Made by a program: the position numbers and the translations under genes. Positions 8,650-17,730 of a DNA stretch of 64,000 nt are shown here, piece after piece; positions within the stretch are counted from its first letter, which is position 1, and each line of letters opens with the position of its first letter. The notes under the pieces were generated by a model that saw only the letters and a list, made by a program, of their open reading frames with translations, ran no database searches and was not told the origin of the DNA. Origin of the DNA: Vreelandella olivaria (GTDB taxonomy: Bacteria > Pseudomonadota > Gammaproteobacteria > Pseudomonadales > Halomonadaceae); assembly GCF_023507745.1 (NCBI RefSeq), contig NZ_JALPZO010000172.1, positions 62,001-126,000 of the forward strand, read 5' to 3'.

Positions 8650-9951
8650 ATGGAATCCGTTGCCCGGTGCTCATCTAACGACCACCTAGTGATTATAGGT
8701 AACGGCATGGCCAGCCACCGCCTGATTGAAACGCTGGTATGCCACACGCAGCGCCCACAGCACATTACTGTGATTGGTGAAGAGTCCGTGCCAGCCTATA
8801 ACCGCATCCTGCTTTCTCCCTTACTGGCGGGCGAACTCAACCCTCAAGAACTCACACTGCGTGGCCAGACCTGGTATGCCGAGCAGGGCATCACATTACG
8901 GCTGGGAGAGGCCGTCATTGCCATTCATCCTGGCGCTAGACGCATTACCACGACGCAGGGTGAACTGCACTACGACTGTCTGGTAATTGCCACCGGTTCA
9001 CAGCCCACGCTGCCCAATGTGCCAGGTATCACGCTCGAAGGGGTGCATACGTTCAGGGATTTACGGGATGCAGAGGCCCTGGCAGCCATTGCCCAACGCG
9101 GTGGTGATGCGGTGGTGATTGGCGGCGGGTTACTGGGCCTGGAAGCCGCGGAAGGCCTGCGCAAACGTGCAGGAAAAGCACTCAATGTCAGCGTATTACA
9201 GCGCAGTGAGCGGCTGATGAACCGCCAGCTTGATGACACCGCTGCCAACTTGCTGCAACACACACTGACTGAGCGCGGCCTGAACATTATTACCCATGCC
9301 TCGCCCACCGCACTGGAGGATAACGGCCACGGGTATGTGCAGGCTGTACAGCTAAGTGATGGCCGTCGCCTACCCGCCGATAGCGTGATTATTGCCGCAG
9401 GGATTACACCGAACGTGGACCTTGCCCGGCAAGCAGGACTGGCTTGCGACCGCGCCATTGTCGTTGACAATCACCTGGCCACGTCTCACGCGCATATTTT
9501 TGCATTGGGTGAATGTTGCCAGTATGAGCAATACACCTACGGTCTGGTGGAGCCAATTTGGCGACAGGTTGAAGTGCTCGCCGCCAGGCTATGTAACGAT
9601 ACCACTGCGGGTTACCAGGAAGTTGCCACCGCTACCAAGCTAAAAGTGAGCGGTATCTCGCTATACGCGTTCGGGCCTACGCACCCCAGCCCACACCATG
9701 AAGTGCTGCGCTATCACGACCCGGGACAGGGTGAGTATCGCCGCTTGCTGCTGCGTGATGGCCGTATTGAAGGCGCAGTGCTGTATGGCGATACCCACTA
9801 CGGCCCCTGGTATTTCGAGCAGTCGTTAGCGGGTGCCAACATCGTTACCTGCCGCCAGGCACTACTGTTTGGCCCAGCCGATACCCAAGCGCTACAAGAG
9901 GCACAGGCGCATAGCGAGCCCTCCACCCTATCCACCCAAGAGGCGGCTTAA
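8650..9951 (+). CDS. nasC: NasC-like FAD/NAD(P)H electron-transfer subunit of nitrate reductase
   Basis: 433-aa pyridine-nucleotide-disulfide oxidoreductase-type flavoprotein. It shows an N-terminal FAD motif (VIIGNGMASHRLIE), a second dinucleotide motif (VVIGGGLLGLEAAEGL) and the closing FAD motif (IFALGECC). It resembles the N-terminal half of NirB and the NasC electron donor of assimilatory nitrate reductase. Position supports this: it heads the operon with nirB two bases downstream and lies divergent to nasA. The ATG at 8650 has AAGGAG upstream; the TTG at 8614 overlaps the terminator and is unlikely. Role as NasA reductase is inferred from family and context. Confidence 0.82.
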   Translation: MESVARCSSNDHLVIIGNGMASHRLIETLVCHTQRPQHITVIGEESVPAYNRILLSPLLAGELNPQELTLRGQTWYAEQGITLRLGEAVIAIHPGARRITTTQGELHYDCLVIATGSQPTLPNVPGITLEGVHTFRDLRDAEALAAIAQRGGDAVVIGGGLLGLEAAEGLRKRAGKALNVSVLQRSERLMNRQLDDTAANLLQHTLTERGLNIITHASPTALEDNGHGYVQAVQLSDGRRLPADSVIIAAGITPNVDLARQAGLACDRAIVVDNHLATSHAHIFALGECCQYEQYTYGLVEPIWRQVEVLAARLCNDTTAGYQEVATATKLKVSGISLYAFGPTHPSPHHEVLRYHDPGQGEYRRLLLRDGRIEGAVLYGDTHYGPWYFEQSLAGANIVTCRQALLFGPADTQALQEAQAHSEPSTLSTQEAA

Positions 9952-9953
9952 CT

Positions 9954-12461
9954 ATGGCAACCCCCACAAATCTGGTCATCATTGGTAACGGCATGGTCGG
10001 CCACCACTTGGTCGAGCAGCTTGTTGAAAGCGGCTCGCTTGAAAGCATCAGGGTGACGGTCTTTGGTGAAGAGCGCCACCGCGCCTACGACCGTGTTCAC
10101 CTTTCCGAGTATTTCAGTGGCCGTGATGCAGAGTCTCTTGCGCTGTGCGATGGCGATTACTACGCCCATCACGGCATCACCCTGCGCACTGGCGAGGCAG
10201 TCACTCGCATTGACCGTGAGCAGCAGGAAGTAGTGACGACACAGGGCCGCTACCCGTATGACCAGTTGGTGCTGGCCACAGGCTCTTTCCCATTTGTTCC
10301 CCCCATCCCCGGCAATGATAGCGAAGGCTGCCTGGTGTACCGCACCCTTGATGACCTGGACGCCATTCAGGCAGCCGCGAAAAATGCCACCAACGGCGTA
10401 GTGGTAGGCGGTGGGCTACTGGGGCTGGAGGCCGCCAATGCCTTGCGTGGCCTTAACCTGGACACGGCGGTAGTGGAGTTTGCCCCCCGCTTAATGCCGA
10501 TGCAGGTGGATAACGAAGGCGGTGAGCTACTCAAGGAAAAAATTGCCGCTCTCGGTGTTCAGGTGCTCACTGAGCGAGCCACCCAACGTATCGAACCCGG
10601 CGATACCAGCCGCCTGCGCATGGTGTTCCAGGATGGCAAAATCCTCGAAACCGATCTGGTTGTGTTTTCGGCGGGCATACGCCCCCAGGATACCCTGGCA
10701 CGGGAGTGTGGCCTGACGCTTGGTGAGCGCGGCGGCGTGGTCATCGATGATCAGTGCCGCACCAGTGACCCTGCCATTCTGGCCATTGGCGAAGTAGCGC
10801 TATGGAACCAGAGTATTTTTGGCTTAGTGGCCCCAGGCTATCAAATGGCCAAGGCGGCCCTCGCGACGCTTACCGGCGGCGATATGCGCTTTAGCGGCGC
10901 CGACATGAGCACCAGGCTAAAGTTGTTAGGGGTAGATGTGGGCTCCATCGGTGATGCCCATGGCACCCAAAACCCCGGCGCAAGGATGTTCCGCTACCTG
11001 GACCCACTCACCCAGGTGTACCGCAAAATGGTGGTTTCCGGCGATGGCAAGAAGCTGCTGGGGGCCATGCTGGTGGGCGACAACGGCGTGTACGATACGC
11101 TGTTGCAGTACTACGCCAATGGTATTGAACTTCCCAAGGAGCCTGCCTCGCTGATCCTCCCCCAGCAGAGCGGGGCCGCTCCAGCTCTCGGCCCGGATGC
11201 ACTGCCGGAAACCGCCATGATCTGCTCCTGCCATAACGTCACCAAGGGAAGCATTTGCGCCACTATTGACAGCGGGGCTGCTGACCTCGCCAGTGTAAAA
11301 GGTGCCACCCGTGCCAGCACTGGCTGCGGTGGCTGCGCGGCACTGCTTAAAAGTGTGGTGGATCACGAACTGGCAGCCCGCGGCATTGAGGTGGATAAAT
11401 CAATCTGCGAACACTTTGCCTACACCCGTCAGGAGCTGTACGACATTGTACGGGTTGAGGGCATCAAGACGTTCAGCACACTGATGGCCTCCCATGGCAA
11501 TCCCGAAACCCAGCGCCTGGGATGCGATATCTGTAAACCGGCGGTGGCCTCGATTCTGGCTTCCTGCTTCAACGAACCGATTACCGATGCCGCCCATGTG
11601 CCTCTGCAGGATACCAACGACACCTTTATGGCCAATATGCAGAAAAACGGCACCTATTCCGTGGTACCACGCATCGCGGGTGGCGAAATCACACCGGATA
11701 AGCTGGTCGTACTGGGCCAGGTAGCCCAGAAATATCAGCTTTATACCAAAATCACCGGCGGCCAGCGCATTGACCTGTTCGGCGCCCGGCTGGAAGACCT
11801 ACCGGAAATCTGGACTGAATTGATTGCCGCTGGCTTTGAAACCGGCCACGCCTATGGTAAATCCCTGCGCACAGTAAAATCCTGCGTGGGCAGCACCTGG
11901 TGCCGCTATGGAGTACAGGACAGCGTGGGCATGGCCATAAAACTCGAGAATCGCTACAAGGGTCTGCGTGCGCCTCACAAGATTAAATTTGGTGTCTCTG
12001 GCTGTACCCGGGAGTGTGCCGAAGCGCAAAGCAAAGACATCGGCATTATCGCCACCGAAAACGGCTGGAATCTCTATGTATGTGGCAATGGGGGCATGCG
12101 CCCACGCCACGCGGAACTGTTCGCAACCGACCTGAATGACGAACAGCTTTACCGCACAATCGACCGTTTCCTGATGCTTTATGTGCGCACCGCTGACCGC
12201 CTGCAACGTACATCCGTATGGCGTGAAAACCTGGAGGGTGGGCTTGAATACCTCAAAGAGGTGATTCTGGAAGACAGCCTGGGGCTAGGCAGTGAGCTGG
12301 AACGGCAAATGCAACGTGTGGTGGATAACTACCAGTGTGAATGGGCTAATGCCATTAGCGACCCGGAAAAACTCAAGCGCTTTAGAAGCTTTGTAAATGA
12401 TGCTCGCCCCGACCCATCCATCATCATGACATCCGAGCGCGGCCAGCCTCGCCCTGTTTAA
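9954..12461 (+). CDS. nirB: Nitrite reductase [NAD(P)H] large subunit
   Basis: 835-aa assimilatory nitrite reductase converting nitrite to ammonium. Domains in order: FAD/NAD oxidoreductase (about 1-400; VIIGNGMVGHHLVEQ and VVVGGGLLGLEAANAL), a BFD-like [2Fe-2S] domain (CSCHNV ... STGCGGCAALL, about 424-475), a nitrite/sulfite reductase ferredoxin-like half domain (about 560-620), and the siroheme/[4Fe-4S] domain. The last carries KSCVGSTWC and SGCTRECAEAQ, the C-x5-C and C-x3-C cluster ligands. Siroheme supply is covered by cobA across the control region. nirD follows after 34 bp. Confidence 0.97.
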   Translation: MATPTNLVIIGNGMVGHHLVEQLVESGSLESIRVTVFGEERHRAYDRVHLSEYFSGRDAESLALCDGDYYAHHGITLRTGEAVTRIDREQQEVVTTQGRYPYDQLVLATGSFPFVPPIPGNDSEGCLVYRTLDDLDAIQAAAKNATNGVVVGGGLLGLEAANALRGLNLDTAVVEFAPRLMPMQVDNEGGELLKEKIAALGVQVLTERATQRIEPGDTSRLRMVFQDGKILETDLVVFSAGIRPQDTLARECGLTLGERGGVVIDDQCRTSDPAILAIGEVALWNQSIFGLVAPGYQMAKAALATLTGGDMRFSGADMSTRLKLLGVDVGSIGDAHGTQNPGARMFRYLDPLTQVYRKMVVSGDGKKLLGAMLVGDNGVYDTLLQYYANGIELPKEPASLILPQQSGAAPALGPDALPETAMICSCHNVTKGSICATIDSGAADLASVKGATRASTGCGGCAALLKSVVDHELAARGIEVDKSICEHFAYTRQELYDIVRVEGIKTFSTLMASHGNPETQRLGCDICKPAVASILASCFNEPITDAAHVPLQDTNDTFMANMQKNGTYSVVPRIAGGEITPDKLVVLGQVAQKYQLYTKITGGQRIDLFGARLEDLPEIWTELIAAGFETGHAYGKSLRTVKSCVGSTWCRYGVQDSVGMAIKLENRYKGLRAPHKIKFGVSGCTRECAEAQSKDIGIIATENGWNLYVCGNGGMRPRHAELFATDLNDEQLYRTIDRFLMLYVRTADRLQRTSVWRENLEGGLEYLKEVILEDSLGLGSELERQMQRVVDNYQCEWANAISDPEKLKRFRSFVNDARPDPSIIMTSERGQPRPV

Positions 12462-12495
12462 CCCTATAACGCGTCCAATCATTACGAGAATTGCT

Positions 12496-12870
12496 ATGAC
12501 AGCCACTGCCCTAAAACAGGACATACCCCCTAAAGCATGGCAACTGCTCTGCACAAAAGCCGATCTGGTTGCATTTTCCGGTGTTGCTGCCTGGCTGGAA
12601 ACATCCGAAGGCGCCGCCCAGGTCGCCCTCTTTTATCTGCCCGGTTACGGTAACGAGCTGTACGCTGTTGATCACTTTGACCCGTTTTCCAACGCCTATG
12701 TGATCGCCCGGGGGATTGTGGGCGACCTAAAGGGGCAGCCAGTAATCGCCTCCCCCCTCTATAAGCAGCACTTCCGCCTTGAGGATGGCCAGTGCCTGGA
12801 GGACGACAGTGTCCGGCTGCGCACCTGGCGCGTCAGCTTCAAGGGCAATGAGGTGTGGATTGAGAGCTAG
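12496..12870 (+). CDS. nirD: Nitrite reductase [NAD(P)H] small subunit
   Basis: 124-aa Rieske-fold protein of the NirD family, the partner of NirB. Conserved stretches include ALFYLPG-type strand patterns, GRGIVGDLKGQPVIASPLYKQHF (partly seen as IVGDLKGQPVIASPLYKQ) and DGQCLED. The usual iron-sulfur Cys/His ligands of true Rieske proteins are missing, as is normal for NirD. Last gene of the operon; a terminator follows. Confidence 0.93.
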   Translation: MTATALKQDIPPKAWQLLCTKADLVAFSGVAAWLETSEGAAQVALFYLPGYGNELYAVDHFDPFSNAYVIARGIVGDLKGQPVIASPLYKQHFRLEDGQCLEDDSVRLRTWRVSFKGNEVWIES

Positions 12871-12877
12871 GGCAATG

Positions 12878-12922
12878 CACTGTGGCTGTGGGCCGCCCAC
12901 CCTTCAGCCACAGTGTTGTTTC
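12878..12922. terminator. Terminator between nirD and the convergent lysR gene
   Basis: CACTGTGGCT (12878-12887) pairs with AGCCACAGTG (12906-12915), followed by TTGTTTC on the plus strand. Its position between convergent genes suggests it may serve both. Confidence 0.65.
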
Positions 12923-12930
12923 AACGTAAC

Positions 12931-13827
12931 TCACGACTGTGCTCTCCCATAGACACATCCCGCAGACACAGAGTCATTCAAGGTATCAATAAAACGCGAG
13001 AGCGCAGGTGACCATGTCCCTGGTTCGGTCGTGGCAAAATAAGTATCCACATCCGCGATGGGTTTTGGCAGTTCCAGGTAGTGAATATCAAAACGCTGCT
13101 GGTGCGCCTGAACCGTTGCAAGGGGCAGCACGGTATATCCCATGCCCGCGACAACGCAACCCAACATTGCATCTAACGTGCCGAATTCAAATATCCGTAT
13201 AGCATTGATCCCATAAGAGGCCAGAAGCAGCTCAATACGCTGGCGATAGCTACAGCCCTGGCGAAACGCAAGGAAGGTGGATGCCAGCCACTGTTCCGAA
13301 GAAGGCATGCTAGACATGGGCTTGGGACCGACCAGCACCAACTGTTCACTAAAGACGTTAAGTAAATGATAGCGATGATGCTCAAGGCGCCCCGCAACGA
13401 ACACACCCTCCACCTCCCCTGCCCGCAGCAACTCAGTTAGCTCGGCGGTAGGCCCGGTAGTGAGTGTTATATCCACCTCAGGATAGGCGGTGTGGTAAGC
13501 CGCCAGAATCGGCGGGAGACGCAGTGCCATGGTGGTTTCCATTGCCCCGATGCGCAGCCGGCCGCACGCACCCTGGTCGCGGGTAAACAGATCAAGCGCT
13601 TCATCATGGGCCACCAATATCCTTGTCGCATATTCGACAAGCGCGTACCCGGCAGAGGTTAGCCGGGCCTGACCGTTACGGTGAATAAGCTGGGCGCCCA
13701 GTTCCTCCTCCAGTTTCTTGATGTGGGCTGTCACATTGGATTGCACCGTATGCAAGCGCTGTGACGCCGCCACGAAACTACCGGTTTCAGCCACCGCCAT
13801 AAACAGACGTAACGATTTAAGCTGCAT
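12931..13827 (-). CDS. LysR-family transcriptional regulator
   Basis: 298-aa LysR-type regulator. The N-terminal winged helix-turn-helix reads LRLFMAVAETGSFVAASQRLHTVQSNVTAHIKKLEEELG, given here only in part: MAVAETGSFVAASQRLHTVQ then SNVTAHIKKLEEELGAQL. The C-terminal effector-binding domain starts near residue 90. It is divergent from the MFS transporter / glutathione transferase operon (184-bp gap), which is the probable target. Effector unknown. Confidence 0.9.
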   Translation of the reverse strand: MQLKSLRLFMAVAETGSFVAASQRLHTVQSNVTAHIKKLEEELGAQLIHRNGQARLTSAGYALVEYATRILVAHDEALDLFTRDQGACGRLRIGAMETTMALRLPPILAAYHTAYPEVDITLTTGPTAELTELLRAGEVEGVFVAGRLEHHRYHLLNVFSEQLVLVGPKPMSSMPSSEQWLASTFLAFRQGCSYRQRIELLLASYGINAIRIFEFGTLDAMLGCVVAGMGYTVLPLATVQAHQQRFDIHYLELPKPIADVDTYFATTEPGTWSPALSRFIDTLNDSVSAGCVYGRAQS

Positions 13828-13864
13828 GCCAAGCCTGCCTTATTGCGAAAGCCATCTCATAACA

Positions 13865-13879
13865 TGATAGTTACTATCA
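13865..13879. promoter_or_regulatory. Probable LysR operator
   Basis: TGATAG-TTA-CTATCA is a perfect dyad 37 bp upstream of the lysR start and about 130 bp before the MFS gene. Position and T...A symmetry fit a LysR box. Confidence 0.5.
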
Positions 13880-14011
13880 CAACAAATCACTTTTAGAAAA
13901 CACTTTCGCTGCCTAAGCTTTCCCCAGGCCATAGCACACGCCCGCATGGTGTGCGGCAGGTGCTCATAAACTCAGATATGGATTGAACATCAGAGAGGTA
14001 ACATTGGCAGC

Positions 14012-15220
14012 ATGATGCTTAAAAGGGACTTTCCTGCTCTGACCATGGGCATTATGGCCACACTGGCGGGTATCGGTTTAGCTCGCTTTGCCTATACCCC
14101 ACTGTTACCCGCCCTGATCCAACAACAGTGGTTTAGCGACAGTCAGGCTGCCTACCTGGGAGCAGCCAACCTGCTGGGCTACCTGATCGGTGCACTCTCC
14201 AGCCACACACTGTCGGAGCGCTACTCTCCAAGGCTGGTGATAGCAATAAGCTTCACTGGCATCGCTTTTAGCTTTCTGCTCTGCGCCTTTCCAGCCAGCT
14301 TCTCCTGGTTCTTTATCTGGCGGCTGGTCTCGGGTATCGCCGGTGCGGTTCTGATGGTGGTCGGCCCATCATTGGCGTTAGCAGCCACACCTGTTGACCG
14401 CCGCCCCCAGGTGGGCGCATTGATTTTTACCGGTATTGGCCTGGGCGCACTGCTGTCAGCATGGGTCGTGCCACTACTGCTGGATGCTGGCCTGCTCATC
14501 ACCTGGACCACATTAGGAGTGATCACTATGATCGCGGGTATGCTCTGTGATCACGGCCTGAAACAGCTCACCACGACAGCCGTATCACCTGCCCAGCATA
14601 GCCGTTACCAAGAGTCGCCTGTCGGCATGAAGGCGTTGTTGGTCTGCCTGGTGATTGGTGCTTACACCCTGGATGGCGCGGGCTTTGTGCCACACACGGT
14701 ATTTTGGGTCGATTATCTGGCAAGGGAGAATAGCTTAGGCAACCATGCAGCTTCACTGCAGTGGGAGATTTTTGGTGTAGGGGCTATTTGCGGCCCGCTG
14801 ATCGCTGGGGCTTTTACGAAGCGGTTGGGCTGGCAACGCGGGCTTGTATTTGCATTTCTCGTCAAAACCGCTGCCATTGCGTTGCCTTTGCTATCTCTGG
14901 GCATGCTCAGTCGCTCTCTCTCTTCGTTCCTGGTCGGCGCAATGATTCCCGGTATCGTTGCGCTAACCTCCGGGCGCCTCGTCGAGCTGGTGGGGCCAAC
15001 CTCCCATAAGAAGTATTGGGGCCGTGCCACGGCTGCGTTCGCTTTAGCACAGGCGATATCGGGATATGGCATGTCTGCCCTGTACATATACTGGGGCAGC
15101 TATACACCGCTGTTTGCCATCGGTGCTCTTATGCTGGCCACTGGCAGCCTGTTGATTCTTCTCAGCCCTGGCGTACAAGCACGTTACGGCCATATACCCC
15201 CTCATACCAGGAGGCAATAA
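14012..15220 (+). CDS. YbfB/YjiJ-family MFS transporter
   Basis: 402-aa integral membrane protein with about 12 hydrophobic segments. The opening GIGLARFAYTPLLPAL is typical of the YbfB/YjiJ group of the major facilitator superfamily. Two ATGs (14012, 14015) are possible starts. Its stop codon overlaps the start of the following glutathione transferase gene by one base (TAATG), so the two are translationally coupled. LysR-YbfB/YjiJ-GST gene sets recur in proteobacteria; the substrate is not known. Confidence 0.85.
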   Translation: MMLKRDFPALTMGIMATLAGIGLARFAYTPLLPALIQQQWFSDSQAAYLGAANLLGYLIGALSSHTLSERYSPRLVIAISFTGIAFSFLLCAFPASFSWFFIWRLVSGIAGAVLMVVGPSLALAATPVDRRPQVGALIFTGIGLGALLSAWVVPLLLDAGLLITWTTLGVITMIAGMLCDHGLKQLTTTAVSPAQHSRYQESPVGMKALLVCLVIGAYTLDGAGFVPHTVFWVDYLARENSLGNHAASLQWEIFGVGAICGPLIAGAFTKRLGWQRGLVFAFLVKTAAIALPLLSLGMLSRSLSSFLVGAMIPGIVALTSGRLVELVGPTSHKKYWGRATAAFALAQAISGYGMSALYIYWGSYTPLFAIGALMLATGSLLILLSPGVQARYGHIPPHTRRQ

Positions 15221-15822
15221 TGGAGCTTTTTCTAAATGCAACGTCACCCTATGCACGCATGGTGCGCATCATCGTCATGGAGAGAGGACTGGCTGATACC
15301 GTCACCCTACGCTGGTGCGACCCCTGGGCCGACGACGCCGACCTGATACGCGCCAACCCAGCCGGACGCATACCTGCCCTGATTACAGCAAAGGGCACCA
15401 CATTGAGCGAATCGCTCCTGATTGCACTTTACCTTGATAGCTTTGGGCAGGCGGAGCCAATGCTTCCCCACGACCAGTTGGAACAGGTGCTACATTTTAC
15501 CGGGCTAGGCCAGAGTTTAATGGATGCTGCCTTTACCACCGTGATTTCCAGAAAGCATCAGGACAGTGAGGCTGATGGGGGCGTACTGGGCCAGCGCCGT
15601 TGGCGGGGCATACGACGCACTCTTGATCAACTGGAAGGCGAGCTTCCGACGCCTCAGCCCACCTCAAACGTCACTCTGGGAGATATAGCTGTTGCCGTAG
15701 CGTTGGACTACCTTAGCTTCCGGCTGCCCGAGCTGACATGGGGCAATAGCCGCCCTCAACTTAAAGCCTGGCACCATACGGTATGTAGCCGTGATAGCTT
15801 TAGGCAGACCGCCTTTGCATAA
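15220..15822 (+). CDS. Glutathione S-transferase
   Basis: 200-aa GST. The N-terminal thioredoxin-like domain begins MELFLNATSPYARMVRIIV, with SPYAR as the glutathione-activating region, followed by NPAGRIPAL (cis-Pro) and LSESLLIALYLD (gamma-glutamyl contact Ser). A helical C-terminal domain follows (GDIAVAVALDYL). The start has a near-perfect AGGAGG six bases upstream and overlaps the upstream stop codon. Likely conjugates or reduces a compound handled by the co-transcribed transporter; inferred from linkage only. Confidence 0.9.
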   Translation: MELFLNATSPYARMVRIIVMERGLADTVTLRWCDPWADDADLIRANPAGRIPALITAKGTTLSESLLIALYLDSFGQAEPMLPHDQLEQVLHFTGLGQSLMDAAFTTVISRKHQDSEADGGVLGQRRWRGIRRTLDQLEGELPTPQPTSNVTLGDIAVAVALDYLSFRLPELTWGNSRPQLKAWHHTVCSRDSFRQTAFA

Positions 15823-15975
15823 CAGCGGCTCGCTGCATCAAAAGTCCTTCCGCCTTGTAGATGTTACTTCCAGAAAGATGAGCACAGTCAGTTAGGTGCG
15901 GTACTGAAGGAAATGCAGCAGAAAGGTGCCACTTACTTAAAGCGGCTGAGTAAGGCCGCTTCTTCGCTATGGAAG

Positions 15976-16776
15976 TCATGTATCAAATTTAAATAACGTT
16001 CTCGGTGAGTTATTCAGAATGTAGTGGCGATCGTCCATATTCGGCACCCAGGTTGATAACCAATGGTAAGTATCGAGATACGAGTGCTTATTTTCGTGCC
16101 GTGTCCAAGGCCAATCGCTACCCCACACAAGCCTCTCCCGACCCAAGTGGGCTAATAGCGCCTGAATATATGGTTTAAGGGTTTTGACTGGCGAGCGATA
16201 GGGAGCAGACATCTTCACCCACACACGTCCTGTGTTAGCCATTTCCAATAGCAAGCAGAACCCTTTGTCATACTGCGGGTCGTCTTGCTGTGGTAAACCA
16301 AAGTGGTCAATGACTAGCGTCACGCCGCTCTCCTGCAGTGCGGGCAGGATTTCGGGTAGCCGTACACTTTCCAAGTGAAGCTCCAAATGCCAATCCAGCA
16401 GTTTGAGCTGCTTAAGAAAGCTCTGCCACTCGGGGTCATCAAGATCAGGCAACTCACTTCGCCTTTCCACCAGATTCCAGCGAACCCCCACGACTCCTGC
16501 TGCACTCAGTGCAAGCATGGTTTGATAGCTGGCATCCTTTGGTAGCTGCACCACACCTCTATAATGAGAGCCTAGCTGGGTTAGCCTCTCAAGAAGCATT
16601 GTATTGTCATTTCCCAAGAAACTTGGCTGAACAATCACTCCCCCAAGCAGATCGCACTTATTCAGGTTCTGTTGCCAAACTCCCACTGGTGCAGGCCGGG
16701 AGGGACGATAGTTAGAGCCTAAGGTGTCATTTATCGTTGAGTAGACATGTGCATGACAATCGAAACCCAGCTTCAC
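15976..16776 (-). CDS. Amidohydrolase, 2-pyrone-4,6-dicarboxylate hydrolase-like
   Basis: 266-aa TIM-barrel metal-dependent hydrolase of the amidohydrolase-2 family. Visible motifs: FDCHAHVY near the start (metal-binding H-x-H), LVIDHFGLPQ (His) and VWGSDWPWTRHE (catalytic Asp), the pattern of LigI-type lactonases and related hydrolases. Cytoplasmic. It is divergent from a GntR regulator and a TctCBA transporter, so it probably opens a lactone or related carboxylate taken up by that transporter. Exact substrate not determined. Confidence 0.82.
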   Translation of the reverse strand: MKLGFDCHAHVYSTINDTLGSNYRPSRPAPVGVWQQNLNKCDLLGGVIVQPSFLGNDNTMLLERLTQLGSHYRGVVQLPKDASYQTMLALSAAGVVGVRWNLVERRSELPDLDDPEWQSFLKQLKLLDWHLELHLESVRLPEILPALQESGVTLVIDHFGLPQQDDPQYDKGFCLLLEMANTGRVWVKMSAPYRSPVKTLKPYIQALLAHLGRERLVWGSDWPWTRHENKHSYLDTYHWLSTWVPNMDDRHYILNNSPRTLFKFDT

Positions 16777-16836
16777 TTTAATTCCTCATGATTGGATTTT
16801 TTCAGGTGTTAATGATTTTAACCTGCAATGTTAGCC

Positions 16837-16866
16837 CTAGACTTAAGTCTAGTTCTCTAGAGAACT
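16837..16866. promoter_or_regulatory. Twin 16-bp palindromes, GntR operator candidate
   Basis: CTAGACTTAAGTCTAG (16837-16852) and AGTTCTCTAGAGAACT (16851-16866) are both perfect palindromes overlapping by two bases. They lie midway between the divergent amidohydrolase and gntR-tct genes, where one regulator could control both directions. Confidence 0.65.
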
Positions 16867-16936
16867 GGTTGACGAGAAGTATACACTGGTATTTAGTAAC
16901 AGCAATAAGTGCACCATGACCAGCTAAGGATCTCCC

Positions 16937-17698
16937 ATGCACACAACTCAGCTTATGCGCACCGACGAGCGATTGCCTCTCTATGCACGACTGCGCGATC
17001 AATTGGCATCGCGTATCGCAAATGGTGAGTGGACTCCTGGTGATGCCATCCCCTCGGAAAACCGGCTGGCTGAAGAATATAGTGTGGCACTCGCTACGAT
17101 GCGGATGGCTTTAAAGCAACTCGCTGATGAGGGGCTTTTGGAACGGCGCCGTGGCAAGGGCACCTTTGTAAAACAGCCAGCGTTCCGTGCGGATCTGTTT
17201 CGTTTTTTCCATGTGCATGATGTTAATGACCCTGATAGCCCGGTTATTCCGGAAAGCCGGATTCTGTCATGCACAAAAGTGCCGATCCCGAGCGAAGCCC
17301 ATCACGCCTTTGGCGGTGGTGCTGATACTCACTGTATAAAAATTGAACGGGTACGCCTCTGGTCTGGAGAGCCTCTACTCTTTGAAGAGCTTTATCTTCG
17401 GCTGCCAGATTTCGAAGGCTTTATGTCACTTGACTTTAAGTCCATAGGGCCACTGCTTTATCCCACGTTTCTTGAAGAGTTTGGAATTCTGATTTCATCG
17501 GCTACCGATGAACTCTCATTCAGTAGTGCCACTGAAACCAGCGCGCAGCATCTCAACCTGAAACAGGGGGACCCTGTAGCAGCAATCCAGCGTACTGCGC
17601 GGAATCCTGTTGGCCGCACTATTGAGTATCGCCAGGTTCACGGACGACCCGAACGCTTTAGATACCGAGTCACCCTCGGTGAGCAAACCAGCGCTTAA
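16937..17698 (+). CDS. GntR-family regulator, HutC/UTRA type
   Basis: 253-aa regulator. An N-terminal winged helix (LYARLRDQLASRIANGEWTP; LAEEYSVALATMRMALKQL; RRRGKGTFV) is followed by a UTRA ligand-binding domain with the typical ERVRLWSGEPLLFEELYLR segment. It probably represses the adjacent tctCBA and amidohydrolase genes in the absence of their substrate. It heads the plus-strand operon (33 bp to tctC). Confidence 0.92.
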   Translation: MHTTQLMRTDERLPLYARLRDQLASRIANGEWTPGDAIPSENRLAEEYSVALATMRMALKQLADEGLLERRRGKGTFVKQPAFRADLFRFFHVHDVNDPDSPVIPESRILSCTKVPIPSEAHHAFGGGADTHCIKIERVRLWSGEPLLFEELYLRLPDFEGFMSLDFKSIGPLLYPTFLEEFGILISSATDELSFSSATETSAQHLNLKQGDPVAAIQRTARNPVGRTIEYRQVHGRPERFRYRVTLGEQTSA

Positions 17699-17730
17699 CT
17701 TCCTAACGACATAAAATAATAGGCATAAAA

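Noticed and set aside
15880-15975. Short frame starting MQQKGATYLKRLSKAASSLW
   Set aside because: AAGGAA precedes the ATG, but it is 27 codons with no paralogue or terminator, and lies between two good genes; not enough support.
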